Of a stretch of DNA of 17,803 nt, positions 6,717 through 13,144 are shown piece by piece. The position numbers and the translations under genes are program-made. Positions within the stretch are counted from its first letter, which is position 1. Each line of letters begins with the position of its first letter. Origin of the DNA: Planctomycetaceae bacterium UBA2671 (lineage in GTDB: Bacteria; Planctomycetota; Planctomycetia; Planctomycetales; Planctomycetaceae). The notes beneath the pieces are model-generated. The model had not been told where the DNA came from, did no database searches, and worked only from the letters and a program-made list of their open reading frames with translations. The DNA is taken from contig DEML01000006.1 in the NCBI GenBank assembly GCA_002359185.1, forward strand, positions 32,361 through 50,163, given 5' to 3'.

Positions 6717-7265
6717 GTGTCGGACGCTCCCCCTGTAGAATTCCTGATTTTCCACATGCGGCTGGCTCGTCGTGTTTTTTTGTTTTTGACCGCACTCTCA
6801 TTCGGTGGCCTGCTCGGAGCGGGAGCGTTATACATTCCCGAATTTCTGTCTCTGGTCGGCTGGCCTCCGCGGATGAGCAGTCTGAAAATCATTATTGAGA
6901 CAAATGCTATTATCCTGCTCAGCTGGCTGGCGGTTTCGTTTGTGCTGTTGTTGCTCACGCTGATCACCTATCGCGAATACTGGATTCTCAATGACGATTC
7001 CCTCACGCACATCGGCTTTTTTAGAAAAAAGCAGATTCCGCTTGATGGTATCACAAAATTGTCATGGTGGCCGATGAGCCGGGTGATTGTGGTGAAAGAT
7101 GCTCAGCATCGGATCCCGCTGTTTATTGAAGGAATGCCGATTCAACAAAGGCTCGATGTCATTGAGCATTTGCATAACCGCGTCACAGAGGAACACCAGA
7201 AGTACTGGCCAATGTTCGAACGGATGATTGTTCAGAAATTGAAAAACAAACTGAAACAGCTGTAG
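6717..7265 (+). CDS. Two-helix membrane protein with a bacterial PH-like domain
   Basis: This 182-residue protein has no recognised gene name. Two hydrophobic helices (about 20-42 and 62-85) lead into a beta-rich cytosolic part. That part runs YWILNDDSLTHIGFFRKKQI at 88-107, then SRVIVVKDAQHRIPLFIEGM at 121-140, and ends in an amphipathic, lysine-rich tail. The order of two helices, a Y.(I/V)..D.L...G....K.IP strand and an aliphatic final strand fits DUF304/bPH-type membrane proteins. Function is unknown. The start is GTG at 6717, with a weak GGAAATCTGA upstream; ATG at 6756 (residue 14) is an alternative with no ribosome-binding site. The stop abuts the crcB stop on the other strand with no gap, and the start lies 24 bases from a palindromic element. 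Confidence 0.7.
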   Translation: MSDAPPVEFLIFHMRLARRVFLFLTALSFGGLLGAGALYIPEFLSLVGWPPRMSSLKIIIETNAIILLSWLAVSFVLLLLTLITYREYWILNDDSLTHIGFFRKKQIPLDGITKLSWWPMSRVIVVKDAQHRIPLFIEGMPIQQRLDVIEHLHNRVTEEHQKYWPMFERMIVQKLKNKLKQL

Positions 7266-7649
7266 CTAACGAGCAAACAGCCGTCCGATTAACATTCCAA
7301 TCAGCACCGCAATCACCCCGAGAATCAGATTGCTGGCGACATTAAAAGTCGCCCAGCCGAAACTGCGGTCTCTTGCGAGTACGATGGTCTGATAGCCGAA
7401 GGTTGAGAACGTGGTCAGGGAGCCAAGGCAGCCTGTGATGGCAAACGCCCGCCATCTGCGACCAGCCATCACATTCTGCATTTCCAGAGCGACCAGCAGG
7501 CCGATCAGAAAACAGCCCAGCACATTCACCAGCAATGTGCCGGCTGGTTCAAACTGAGGATATTTCTGAATCATCCAGCCGGAAAGAAAGTAGCGGGACA
7601 TCGCCCCGACTGCTCCCCCTAAACCGACTGCGATGACATCGAGAAACAT
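7266..7649 (-). CDS. crcB: CrcB/Fluc fluoride ion channel
   Basis: This small four-helix membrane protein of 127 residues is the usual size for a Fluc channel, which exports fluoride as an antiparallel dimer. Hallmarks are GLGGAVGAMSRYFL near the N-terminus, the pore-helix motif GTLLVNVLGCFLIG, and GCLGSLTTFSTFGYQT with the conserved TTFSTF. The usual GG before LTTFSTF is GS here. I place the start at ATG 7649. The frame stays open to 7742, but the extra 31 residues are not hydrophobic and do not resemble the family. No fluoride riboswitch was recognised upstream. It converges tail-to-tail with the PH-like protein gene. Confidence 0.92.
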   Translation of the reverse strand: MFLDVIAVGLGGAVGAMSRYFLSGWMIQKYPQFEPAGTLLVNVLGCFLIGLLVALEMQNVMAGRRWRAFAITGCLGSLTTFSTFGYQTIVLARDRSFGWATFNVASNLILGVIAVLIGMLIGRLFAR

Positions 7650-7762
7650 ACGATACGTTCTAACGACTAATTGGAAAGCGGATGACGGAAAGCCGAAAGC
7701 GGAAACATCAAATTGCCGATGGATGACTTTCCTAACGCCCAACGCCTAATAACTAACGCCTA
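7650..7762. other. Spacer between crcB and the propeller gene
   Basis: It contains low-complexity stretches (cggaaagccgaaagcgg; repeated taacgcc/aacgcct at 7734-7762) but no gene or clear terminator. These fragments look like eroded dispersed repeats. Confidence 0.4.
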
Positions 7763-8950
7763 TTACTCAACCTTCCATAACTGATTATCACTCCGGAAAT
7801 AAATCGCTCCATCGGCTGCGGCTGGGGCAGCGAGGATTGTTGTTGAGAAGTCGTGACTGTTGAGGACCGTCCCTTCTTCTGCTCCTAACTGAACGACTTG
7901 AGCAACCCCCTGCTCGTTGATGCAATACAGTTTGTCGCCGGAGATGATCGGCGTTGCACTAAATTTTCCGGAAAGTCGACACTGCCAGAGTCGTTCGCCT
8001 GTTGTTGCATCCGCACAACTGAGCACACCCGCTCCATTGATGACGAATGCCTGTGTGTCGGTCACAACCGGACTGACTGTCGAAGGATTCAATTGACTTC
8101 CCTGCCAGACAATTTCAGGAATCATGGAGTCGCTGACGCCTGGCTTGATAGCCGTCAGGCCGTTGGAAGGGACATACGCCATTCCATTCAGAACCGTCAA
8201 AGAGGGAATGGTCGAGGCTCCATCGAGATATTCCCAGACCGTTTTACCTGATTGAGCTTCAACGGCAGTCACCCCTTCCGAGGACTGCAATAACACCAGC
8301 GAGTCCTCTCCCGGCCAGACGGCTGGCGAAGTCCAGTTCGCTGCTCGGGGACGTTCCAACTGCCAGCGTGTGGTGCCATCTTCAGCATTCAAGCCGAAGG
8401 TCATCGATTGCGTATCGTTCTCAGCCATGCAGACAACGGTTCCATCTTTGACAATGACTGAGGATGACATGCCGAGGCTGTTACTGACGTTCGGATAGTC
8501 GAACGTTAAACCGCGATACCACAACAGATTCCCTTCCAGGTCGAGACAGGCGACATCGTTCGATGAATAGAAGGCAAAAATGCGTTCGCCATCACTGGCT
8601 GGAGTCGGAGTGGCGACGGACATTTTTTCATGGCAGATCGTGCGTCCGGTCGCCCAGAATTCACGATGCCACATTTGTGAACCATCAGCTGCGTTGAAGC
8701 AGGAAACTGTCAAACGATCCTGACGCGGTCCTTTGCAGCCGGTGACAATGACTCGCTTTCCCACAACGATTGGTGAGGAAGTACCTCGACCTTCGAGAGG
8801 AGCAGTCCAGGCAATGTTGTCGAACGAGTCGGGGAGTTGTGGCCCCGTGACAATGGCGTTGTTCAATGTGCCACGGAACTGCAGCCAGTCGTCTGCTTGA
8901 ACGGTAACAGTGCCAACGAGCATCAAAGTACAAAAAATGAATGTTCTCAT
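7763..8950 (-). CDS. Exported PQQ-type (BamB-like) beta-propeller protein
   Basis: The protein has 395 residues. A signal peptide spans about 1-19 and ends VQA before DDWLQFRG, a common N-terminus of secreted planctomycete propellers. Repeated blades carry the PQQ signature of an A/G-x-D/G-G-x-x-x-W ending: DGSQMWHRE, GNLLWYRG, DGTTRWQLE, SGKTVWEYL and TGERLWQCR. It probably works in the periplasm as a scaffold or binding protein. No residues prove PQQ binding or dehydrogenase activity. The ATG lies 4 bases after the upstream gene's stop. Its ribosome-binding site, AAAAGGA, sits in that gene's last codons, so the two are probably translationally coupled. Confidence 0.88.
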   Translation of the reverse strand: MRTFIFCTLMLVGTVTVQADDWLQFRGTLNNAIVTGPQLPDSFDNIAWTAPLEGRGTSSPIVVGKRVIVTGCKGPRQDRLTVSCFNAADGSQMWHREFWATGRTICHEKMSVATPTPASDGERIFAFYSSNDVACLDLEGNLLWYRGLTFDYPNVSNSLGMSSSVIVKDGTVVCMAENDTQSMTFGLNAEDGTTRWQLERPRAANWTSPAVWPGEDSLVLLQSSEGVTAVEAQSGKTVWEYLDGASTIPSLTVLNGMAYVPSNGLTAIKPGVSDSMIPEIVWQGSQLNPSTVSPVVTDTQAFVINGAGVLSCADATTGERLWQCRLSGKFSATPIISGDKLYCINEQGVAQVVQLGAEEGTVLNSHDFSTTILAAPAAADGAIYFRSDNQLWKVE

Positions 8951-8954
8951 TGAA

Positions 8955-10094
8955 TTATTCCTTTTCCGGGCGAAGAGCCATGCCGGTTGGTTGGCAGATG
9001 CGGAACTGGAATTGCCAGTCCTGAGCCCACGATTGATCCTGCTCGTTTTGCAACACTTTAATCAGCAGGGTGTTCCTACCCTCTTTCATCAGAGCCGGAA
9101 TGCGATACTGATCGAAAAAAGTGCCGCGATGATATTCTTCCCGTTCGAAGACGAGCTCTCCGTTCAACCAGATTTTCCAGGCATTGGGAGTCGCCAGACG
9201 AAATTCGACTGGTTGTTCATCTTTAGAGACAAATTCCCGATACGCGTAAACAACCGCCCCTTTATGCGGGCCGACTTTCTCAGCGATGTTGAGCTTGCCG
9301 TAATCGTCATCAGTTTCGTATTTCTGCCAGGTCACTTTGCCCAGCTGACCATCGTACTCGGCATCCAGTTTGATTTCGTTCTCAGGAGGATAAGCGACAT
9401 CAAATCCCTTTTCGTCTTTGTTGTCGAAGGGGCCAATCAGATACCAGTCACTGAGAAACCCATAATGTTCCTGCAGGTCCACTTTAATCTCAAAGGCTTC
9501 GAGACCTTTGACGATTTTCCGAACCTGATCATCATCGCTCGCCCCCGATAATGCCTGCAGATATCGCGAGCGTTTCAACGCCTCAGCTGAGGCATCGTCT
9601 TTTGCCAGTTCTTCGATCTCTTTCAGAATTTTAGCCACGGCTTCCCGGCGAAGTTCATCGCTTGGGTCATTCAGGAAGTTTCTGACGAGTTGGTCAGCTT
9701 CTTGTGGGGAGACCCTTCTAATCCATTCGAATGCGAGTCGACGAGCTTTGGAGTCGTTTTTAGTCCGGCGAACGAAATTCAATAGATCTTCCAGTGGCAG
9801 CGATTTCTTTTCCGTGAGAGTTTTGTTCGCAATCACTTCAAACGAATTCCGTAGATAATTCGCTGCCAGCGGATTGGCTTCTCCCAAACTGTAAAGAATC
9901 GGCAGCAGAGCATCAGGACCACTGGATTGCAGACTGTCCAGCGCTTTTTGCGCTGCTGCGTAATTCTCCGCATTGTGGCCGATCTGCTGGATCGTTTTGA
10001 TTTCGGAGGTCACATCAGCTGTGATTTCCGAGACGTTGAGCATGAGGACGCAAAATGCTAATACCCTCAGCAGAATGAAAATCCGAGTTTTCAT
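8955..10094 (-). CDS. Exported protein with HEAT-like helices and a C-terminal jelly-roll-like domain
   Basis: I recognise no named family for this 379-residue protein. A signal peptide covers about 1-27 (hydrophobic MKTRIFILLRVLAFCVLML, then an ITA-DV cleavage region). Residues 30-170 are alpha-helical repeats of HEAT style, including LLPILYSLGEANPLAANYLR and ADQLVRNFLNDPSDELRREA. From about 190 the protein becomes beta-rich: WYLIGPFDN, then FRLATPNAWKIWLNGELVF and GRNTLLIKVLQNEQD. This looks like the galactose-binding/GH2-type jelly roll often found in planctomycete secreted proteins. It is first in an operon with the propeller protein and probably works with it at the cell surface. The ATG at 10094 follows AGGAG with 9 bases between. 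A long opposite-strand frame inside it is a shadow. Confidence 0.75.
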   Translation of the reverse strand: MKTRIFILLRVLAFCVLMLNVSEITADVTSEIKTIQQIGHNAENYAAAQKALDSLQSSGPDALLPILYSLGEANPLAANYLRNSFEVIANKTLTEKKSLPLEDLLNFVRRTKNDSKARRLAFEWIRRVSPQEADQLVRNFLNDPSDELRREAVAKILKEIEELAKDDASAEALKRSRYLQALSGASDDDQVRKIVKGLEAFEIKVDLQEHYGFLSDWYLIGPFDNKDEKGFDVAYPPENEIKLDAEYDGQLGKVTWQKYETDDDYGKLNIAEKVGPHKGAVVYAYREFVSKDEQPVEFRLATPNAWKIWLNGELVFEREEYHRGTFFDQYRIPALMKEGRNTLLIKVLQNEQDQSWAQDWQFQFRICQPTGMALRPEKE

Positions 10095-10330
10095 TGAGGA
10101 GTTCTCCTGTAAGGGAATGGGTGGATTTATAGACGTCTGACTTAATGAGAGATTCTTTGGAGATTATTTTTTATAACCACCAAAGCACGAAGGCACAAAG
10201 AGTACTGTAAAAAAATTTAGCATCAAATTACAAAATCTGAATTTCTTTTGATAATTTCATATGTCAATAAGCTCTTCGTGCCTTTGTGTTTAAAATACTC
10301 GCTGGAAACATATCACGCGCACCTGAATGA
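10095..10330. other. Intergenic region upstream of the secreted-protein operon
   Basis: Apart from the inverted-repeat element at 10185-10289, it holds the operon leader. On the minus strand a TTGACA lies inside the element at about 10258, but without a good -10 at 16-18 bases. Confidence 0.4.
10185..10289. repeat. 105-bp inverted-repeat element (cacgaaggcacaaag type)
   Basis: gcacgaaggcacaaagag (10185-10202) and the reverse complement of 10272-10289 agree at 15/18. The 69-base interior is very AT-rich and non-coding. Similar gcac(g)aaggcacaaag repeats are widespread in environmental bacteria; this is from memory and not checked. Confidence 0.55.
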
Positions 10331-10549
10331 CTAATAATGAGGTGGTTTTTCCTGTAGGGGATCCGGCAGATCGAATCCTTCGGATTCATTTTGTTCTGCC
10401 CATAAATCAATCTGTCGCTGCAGATCATCGATTTTCTGCTGCTGGTTGTGCACCACTTTGCTGATCTGTTCAAGATCGTATTGCAGATGCGTCACGAGCG
10501 ATTCGAGGCTCACAATCCGCTTGAGGGAAGAATCCTGATCCTGCGTCAC
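10331..10549 (-). CDS. slyX: SlyX-family coiled-coil protein
   Basis: This 72-residue protein is mostly one coiled coil (about 8-50) with the SlyX pattern RIVSLESLVTHLQYDLEQIS, then QQQKIDDLQRQID. It ends in the family's typical C-terminus PPHY. The molecular role of SlyX is not established; the name comes from a locus beside slyD in Escherichia coli. The start is GTG at 10549, preceded by AGGCGGAAAAC. It lies divergent from hslV, separated by a region that may hold another small gene. Confidence 0.8.
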   Translation of the reverse strand: MTQDQDSSLKRIVSLESLVTHLQYDLEQISKVVHNQQQKIDDLQRQIDLWAEQNESEGFDLPDPLQEKPPHY

Positions 10550-10573
10550 GTTTTCCGCCTTTGGGTCAATGTT

Positions 10574-10765
10574 CTATAGACTATTACTGTTCGTGTCGTC
10601 CTGCGACTCTATAATGTGTATTAGATTATATGACATACAACGGTCAAATTCACAGTCTCCACAGAGATCTCTCTGCAGTTGCTGGATTGATTGGTCGGTG
10701 TTAGCCTGACGGCAATTGATCCCATTTGATTCAGGGAACTCCTGAACACATTTGACACTGAACAT
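10574..10765 (-). CDS. Possible small cysteine-containing protein
   Basis: This 63-codon frame, if translated, has five cysteines including CGDCEFDRC at 35-43. It resembles no family I know. The ATG at 10765 has only AGAG nearby as a ribosome-binding site and lies inside the hslV promoter, between its -35 and -10 boxes. It would sit 24 bases upstream of slyX on the same strand. Codon use does not clearly favour or exclude coding. Confidence 0.25.
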   Translation of the reverse strand: MFSVKCVQEFPESNGINCRQANTDQSIQQLQRDLCGDCEFDRCMSYNLIHIIESQDDTNSNSL

Positions 10766-10780
10766 ATTCTCTAATAGATA
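10752..10780 (+). promoter_or_regulatory. Strong sigma-70-like promoter of hslVU
   Basis: A perfect TTGACA (10752-10757) and TAGATA (10775-10780) have an optimal 17-base spacer. Transcription would start near 10787, only about 5 bases before the hslV ATG, so the mRNA is predicted to be nearly leaderless. Confidence 0.6.
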
Positions 10781-10791
10781 CGCTCGCTTTT

Positions 10792-11352
10792 ATGACTAAA
10801 TATTCCAAAGTTAAAGCCCGTTCAACAACCATTCTTACAGTTCGTCATCAAGGTAAGGTTGCCATTGGTGGAGATGGCCAGGTGACTTACGGCGACAATG
10901 TCCTCAAAAACGATACAAAAAAGGTTCGCCGCATTCTCAATGGCGATGTCATTGTTGGCTTTGCAGGATCGACGGCAGATGCATTTGCCCTGATGGAACG
11001 CTTTGAAACGAAAGCGAAAGATTTTCCGGGCAACATCCCCCGGGCTGCGACCGAACTGGCCCGCGACTGGCGGACAGATCGTGTGCTGCGGAAACTCGAA
11101 GCGTTGATGATTGTGGTGAATCCCGATCATTCCCTGTTAATCACTGGCCAGGGCGATGTGGTCAGCCCGCAGGATGACATCATTGGAATTGGATCGGGAG
11201 GTAATTATGCCGTCGCAGCTGCCCGAGCACTTGTCCGGCATTCCAATTTGTCTGCCAAAGAAATTGTGGAAACGGCATTAACGATCGCTTCGGAAATCGA
11301 CATTTATACGAACAGCAATCTAACAATTGAAGAAATTGATGAGGCGAAATAA
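10792..11352 (+). CDS. hslV: ATP-dependent protease peptidase subunit HslV
   Basis: HslV is the proteasome-like threonine peptidase that forms a double hexamer and is activated by HslU in the cytoplasm. The 186 residues align closely with Escherichia coli HslV. The mature N-terminus is TTILTVRHQGKVAIGGDGQ. The nucleophile is T12, followed by conserved D28 (GGDGQ) and K44 (TKKVRR). GIGSGGNYAVAAARAL is also intact. Eleven residues precede T12, whereas E. coli has only Met, and there is no start codon closer to T12. A short propeptide must therefore be removed. No Shine-Dalgarno sequence precedes the ATG. hslU follows after 75 bases. Confidence 0.96.
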   Translation: MTKYSKVKARSTTILTVRHQGKVAIGGDGQVTYGDNVLKNDTKKVRRILNGDVIVGFAGSTADAFALMERFETKAKDFPGNIPRAATELARDWRTDRVLRKLEALMIVVNPDHSLLITGQGDVVSPQDDIIGIGSGGNYAVAAARALVRHSNLSAKEIVETALTIASEIDIYTNSNLTIEEIDEAK

Positions 11353-11427
11353 ATCACTTATTTCACAGAAGCATTTCTGAAAAGTGATCTCTCAACAATA
11401 CAAAACATACTTCCATCGGAATACCTC

Positions 11428-12807
11428 ATGAGCTCAACTGATCAACCCACCCCGGCTTCCTACTTCGAAATGACTCCTCAGGAAATTGTCGACTCTCTCG
11501 ATCGTCATATCATCGGGCAGCAACAGGCCAAACGAGCAGTCGCGATTGCGCTGCGGAATCGCTATCGCTGGCGTCAACTTGAAGATGATGTCCGTAAGGA
11601 AATCACGCCGAAAAACATTATTATGATTGGCCCAACCGGCGTCGGAAAAACGGAAATCACCCGTCGACTGGCCAGCATGGCCGGGGCTCCGTTTATCAAA
11701 ATTGAAGCGACAAAGTACACTGAAGTCGGCTATTACGGTCGCGATGTCGAGAGCATGATTCGCGATCTGGTTGAAGCTTCGATCACTCTGGTTCGGAATA
11801 AGAAGAGCATTGAAGTTCGCAGCAAAGCCGAGCAACGTGTTGAAGATCGTCTTCTCGATTTACTGCTGCCGGATGCTCCGACCTCCTGGAATCCCGATGT
11901 GAAATCCGAAGATTTCGACGACAAGCACGTACGCAGTCGAGAGAAATTTCGCGAGATGCTCAAAAGCGGATCTCTGGAAGAACGGGAAGTCGAGTTGCAG
12001 GTGGAACAACGCTCTTCTCCCGTGCAGGTCTTCTCGAATATGGGGATGGATCAAATGGATATGGATGTCCAGAATATGTTCGAGAAAATCATGCCGAAAA
12101 AGCAGAAGAATCGAAAAGTTTCGATTGCCGATGCCCGCAAGATTCTGCTCGAACAGGAAACAGATGCACTGATGGATCGCGATGCGATTGCGGAGGAAGC
12201 GATCTCTCTGGCGGAAAACTCGGGAATCGTCTTCATTGACGAAATCGACAAAATCTGCGGCTCTCAGGATTCTGGTAAGAATTCAGATGTGAGCCGTCAG
12301 GGAGTGCAGCGGGATCTGCTGCCGATAGTTGAAGGAACCACCGTGCAAACCAAGCATGGTTCCATCAAAACCGAATATATGCTGTTCATTGCAGCCGGGG
12401 CTTTTCATCGATCTCGACCAGCTGACCTGATGCCGGAGTTGCAGGGACGATTTCCGATCCGTGTGGAACTGCAGGATTTGAATCGTGATGACTTACTGCG
12501 AATTCTAACCGAACCCACGAACTCATTGACGACTCAGTATCAACAACTGCTGGCAATTGACGGCGTCACTCTGACATATACAGAGGATGGGATCAATGCC
12601 CTGGCTGACATGGCTTATCAGGTGAATCAATCGACCCAGAATATTGGAGCTCGCCGCCTGCATACGATGCTGGAACGCCTGCTCGAAGACGTCAGCTTCC
12701 AGGCACCGAGCGACGATTTGAAAGAAGTTGTGATTGATGCCGAGTATGTTAAAAAGCAATTGAGCGAAATTGCGAGTGATGAAGATTTGAGTAAGTTTAT
12801 TTTGTAG
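11428..12807 (+). CDS. hslU: ATP-dependent protease ATPase subunit HslU
   Basis: HslU is the AAA+ hexameric unfoldase that recognises proteins, unfolds them and feeds them to HslV. The 459-residue protein is slightly longer than the E. coli form. It has Walker A GPTGVGKT (68-75), Walker B VFIDEIDK (268-275), the I-domain between them, an arginine-finger/sensor region ELQGRFP (337-343), sensor 2 GARRLHT (407-413) and the HslV-activating C-terminus DLSKFIL. The central pore loop reads GYYG at 101-104 where the classical sequence is GYVG. GGA lies about 8 bases before the ATG. It is cotranscribed with hslV. Confidence 0.96.
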   Translation: MSSTDQPTPASYFEMTPQEIVDSLDRHIIGQQQAKRAVAIALRNRYRWRQLEDDVRKEITPKNIIMIGPTGVGKTEITRRLASMAGAPFIKIEATKYTEVGYYGRDVESMIRDLVEASITLVRNKKSIEVRSKAEQRVEDRLLDLLLPDAPTSWNPDVKSEDFDDKHVRSREKFREMLKSGSLEEREVELQVEQRSSPVQVFSNMGMDQMDMDVQNMFEKIMPKKQKNRKVSIADARKILLEQETDALMDRDAIAEEAISLAENSGIVFIDEIDKICGSQDSGKNSDVSRQGVQRDLLPIVEGTTVQTKHGSIKTEYMLFIAAGAFHRSRPADLMPELQGRFPIRVELQDLNRDDLLRILTEPTNSLTTQYQQLLAIDGVTLTYTEDGINALADMAYQVNQSTQNIGARRLHTMLERLLEDVSFQAPSDDLKEVVIDAEYVKKQLSEIASDEDLSKFIL

Positions 12808-12823
12808 TCGAGCTTAAATAACC

Positions 12824-12858
12824 GGGTGGCGGGGCGCTCCGCTTTAGCGGAAGCCCCC
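12824..12858. repeat. Partial copy of the GC-rich palindromic element
   Basis: It matches the reverse complement of 6658-6692, with one G missing, and includes the internal stem gctccgctttagcggaagc. It lies 17 bases after the hslU stop, where it could help end the hslVU transcript. Confidence 0.7.
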
Positions 12859-12870
12859 GGAAGTTTATGT

Positions 12871-12941
12871 TTCCTTCTCCCTGGGGAGCGGTTTACTTTC
12901 CTTCTCCCTGGGGAGAAGGTGGCCAAAGGCCGGATGAGGGG
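12871..12941 (+). repeat. 71-bp repeat, left copy, of an inverted pair flanking dadA and the hydrolase gene
   Basis: It matches the reverse complement of 15495-15565 at 66/71 positions. Internally it repeats ttccttctccctgggga twice and ends ggccggatgagggg. Confidence 0.85.
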
Positions 12942-12980
12942 GGGACTTCAGCGATTTTAATGCATTCGACATCGTTATCC

Positions 12981-13014
12981 CCTTACCCTAACCCTCTCCC
13001 CGAGGGAGAGGGGA
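12981..13014. repeat. Palindromic ccctaaccctctcccc element
   Basis: cctctcccc and gggagaggg form a hairpin (about 12993-13012) within ccccttaccctaaccctc. This is a widespread style of bacterial intergenic repeat. A partial relative, gggagagggtgaa, lies at 15441-15453 next to the second 71-bp copy, in the opposite order. Confidence 0.55.
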
Positions 13015-13056
13015 ATCTGTTGATCTTAAGTTTTGGTCTTTTTTGACTGACAAATC

Positions 13057-13104
13057 ATTGATTTCAATCAATCCTTTGATCACACCTCTGTTTAGAATTA
13101 TAAC
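13057..13104 (+). promoter_or_regulatory. dadA-like gene promoter with an adjacent 16-bp palindrome
   Basis: TTGATC (13076-13081) and TATAAC (13099-13104) are separated by 17 bases. The start codon follows 40 bases later. Immediately upstream, ATTGATTTCAATCAAT (13057-13072) is a perfect 7-bp inverted repeat with a 2-base centre, a typical operator shape for a dimeric regulator. It may also extend leftward as overlapping AAATCATTGATTT. Confidence 0.5.
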
Positions 13105-13144
13105 TGAAATTTATTCCCACCAATCCTGCGATTATCGGTAACCC

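Noticed and set aside
7650..7742. Upstream extension of crcB by 31 residues, and a fluoride riboswitch in the leader
   Set aside because: The extension does not fit the family. The conserved riboswitch core could not be found in this stretch on the minus strand.
8910..9551. Plus-strand open frame of 213 codons
   Set aside because: It lies entirely antisense to the signal-peptide-bearing operon genes, whose coding is supported by motifs and coupled starts. Its translation resembles no family.
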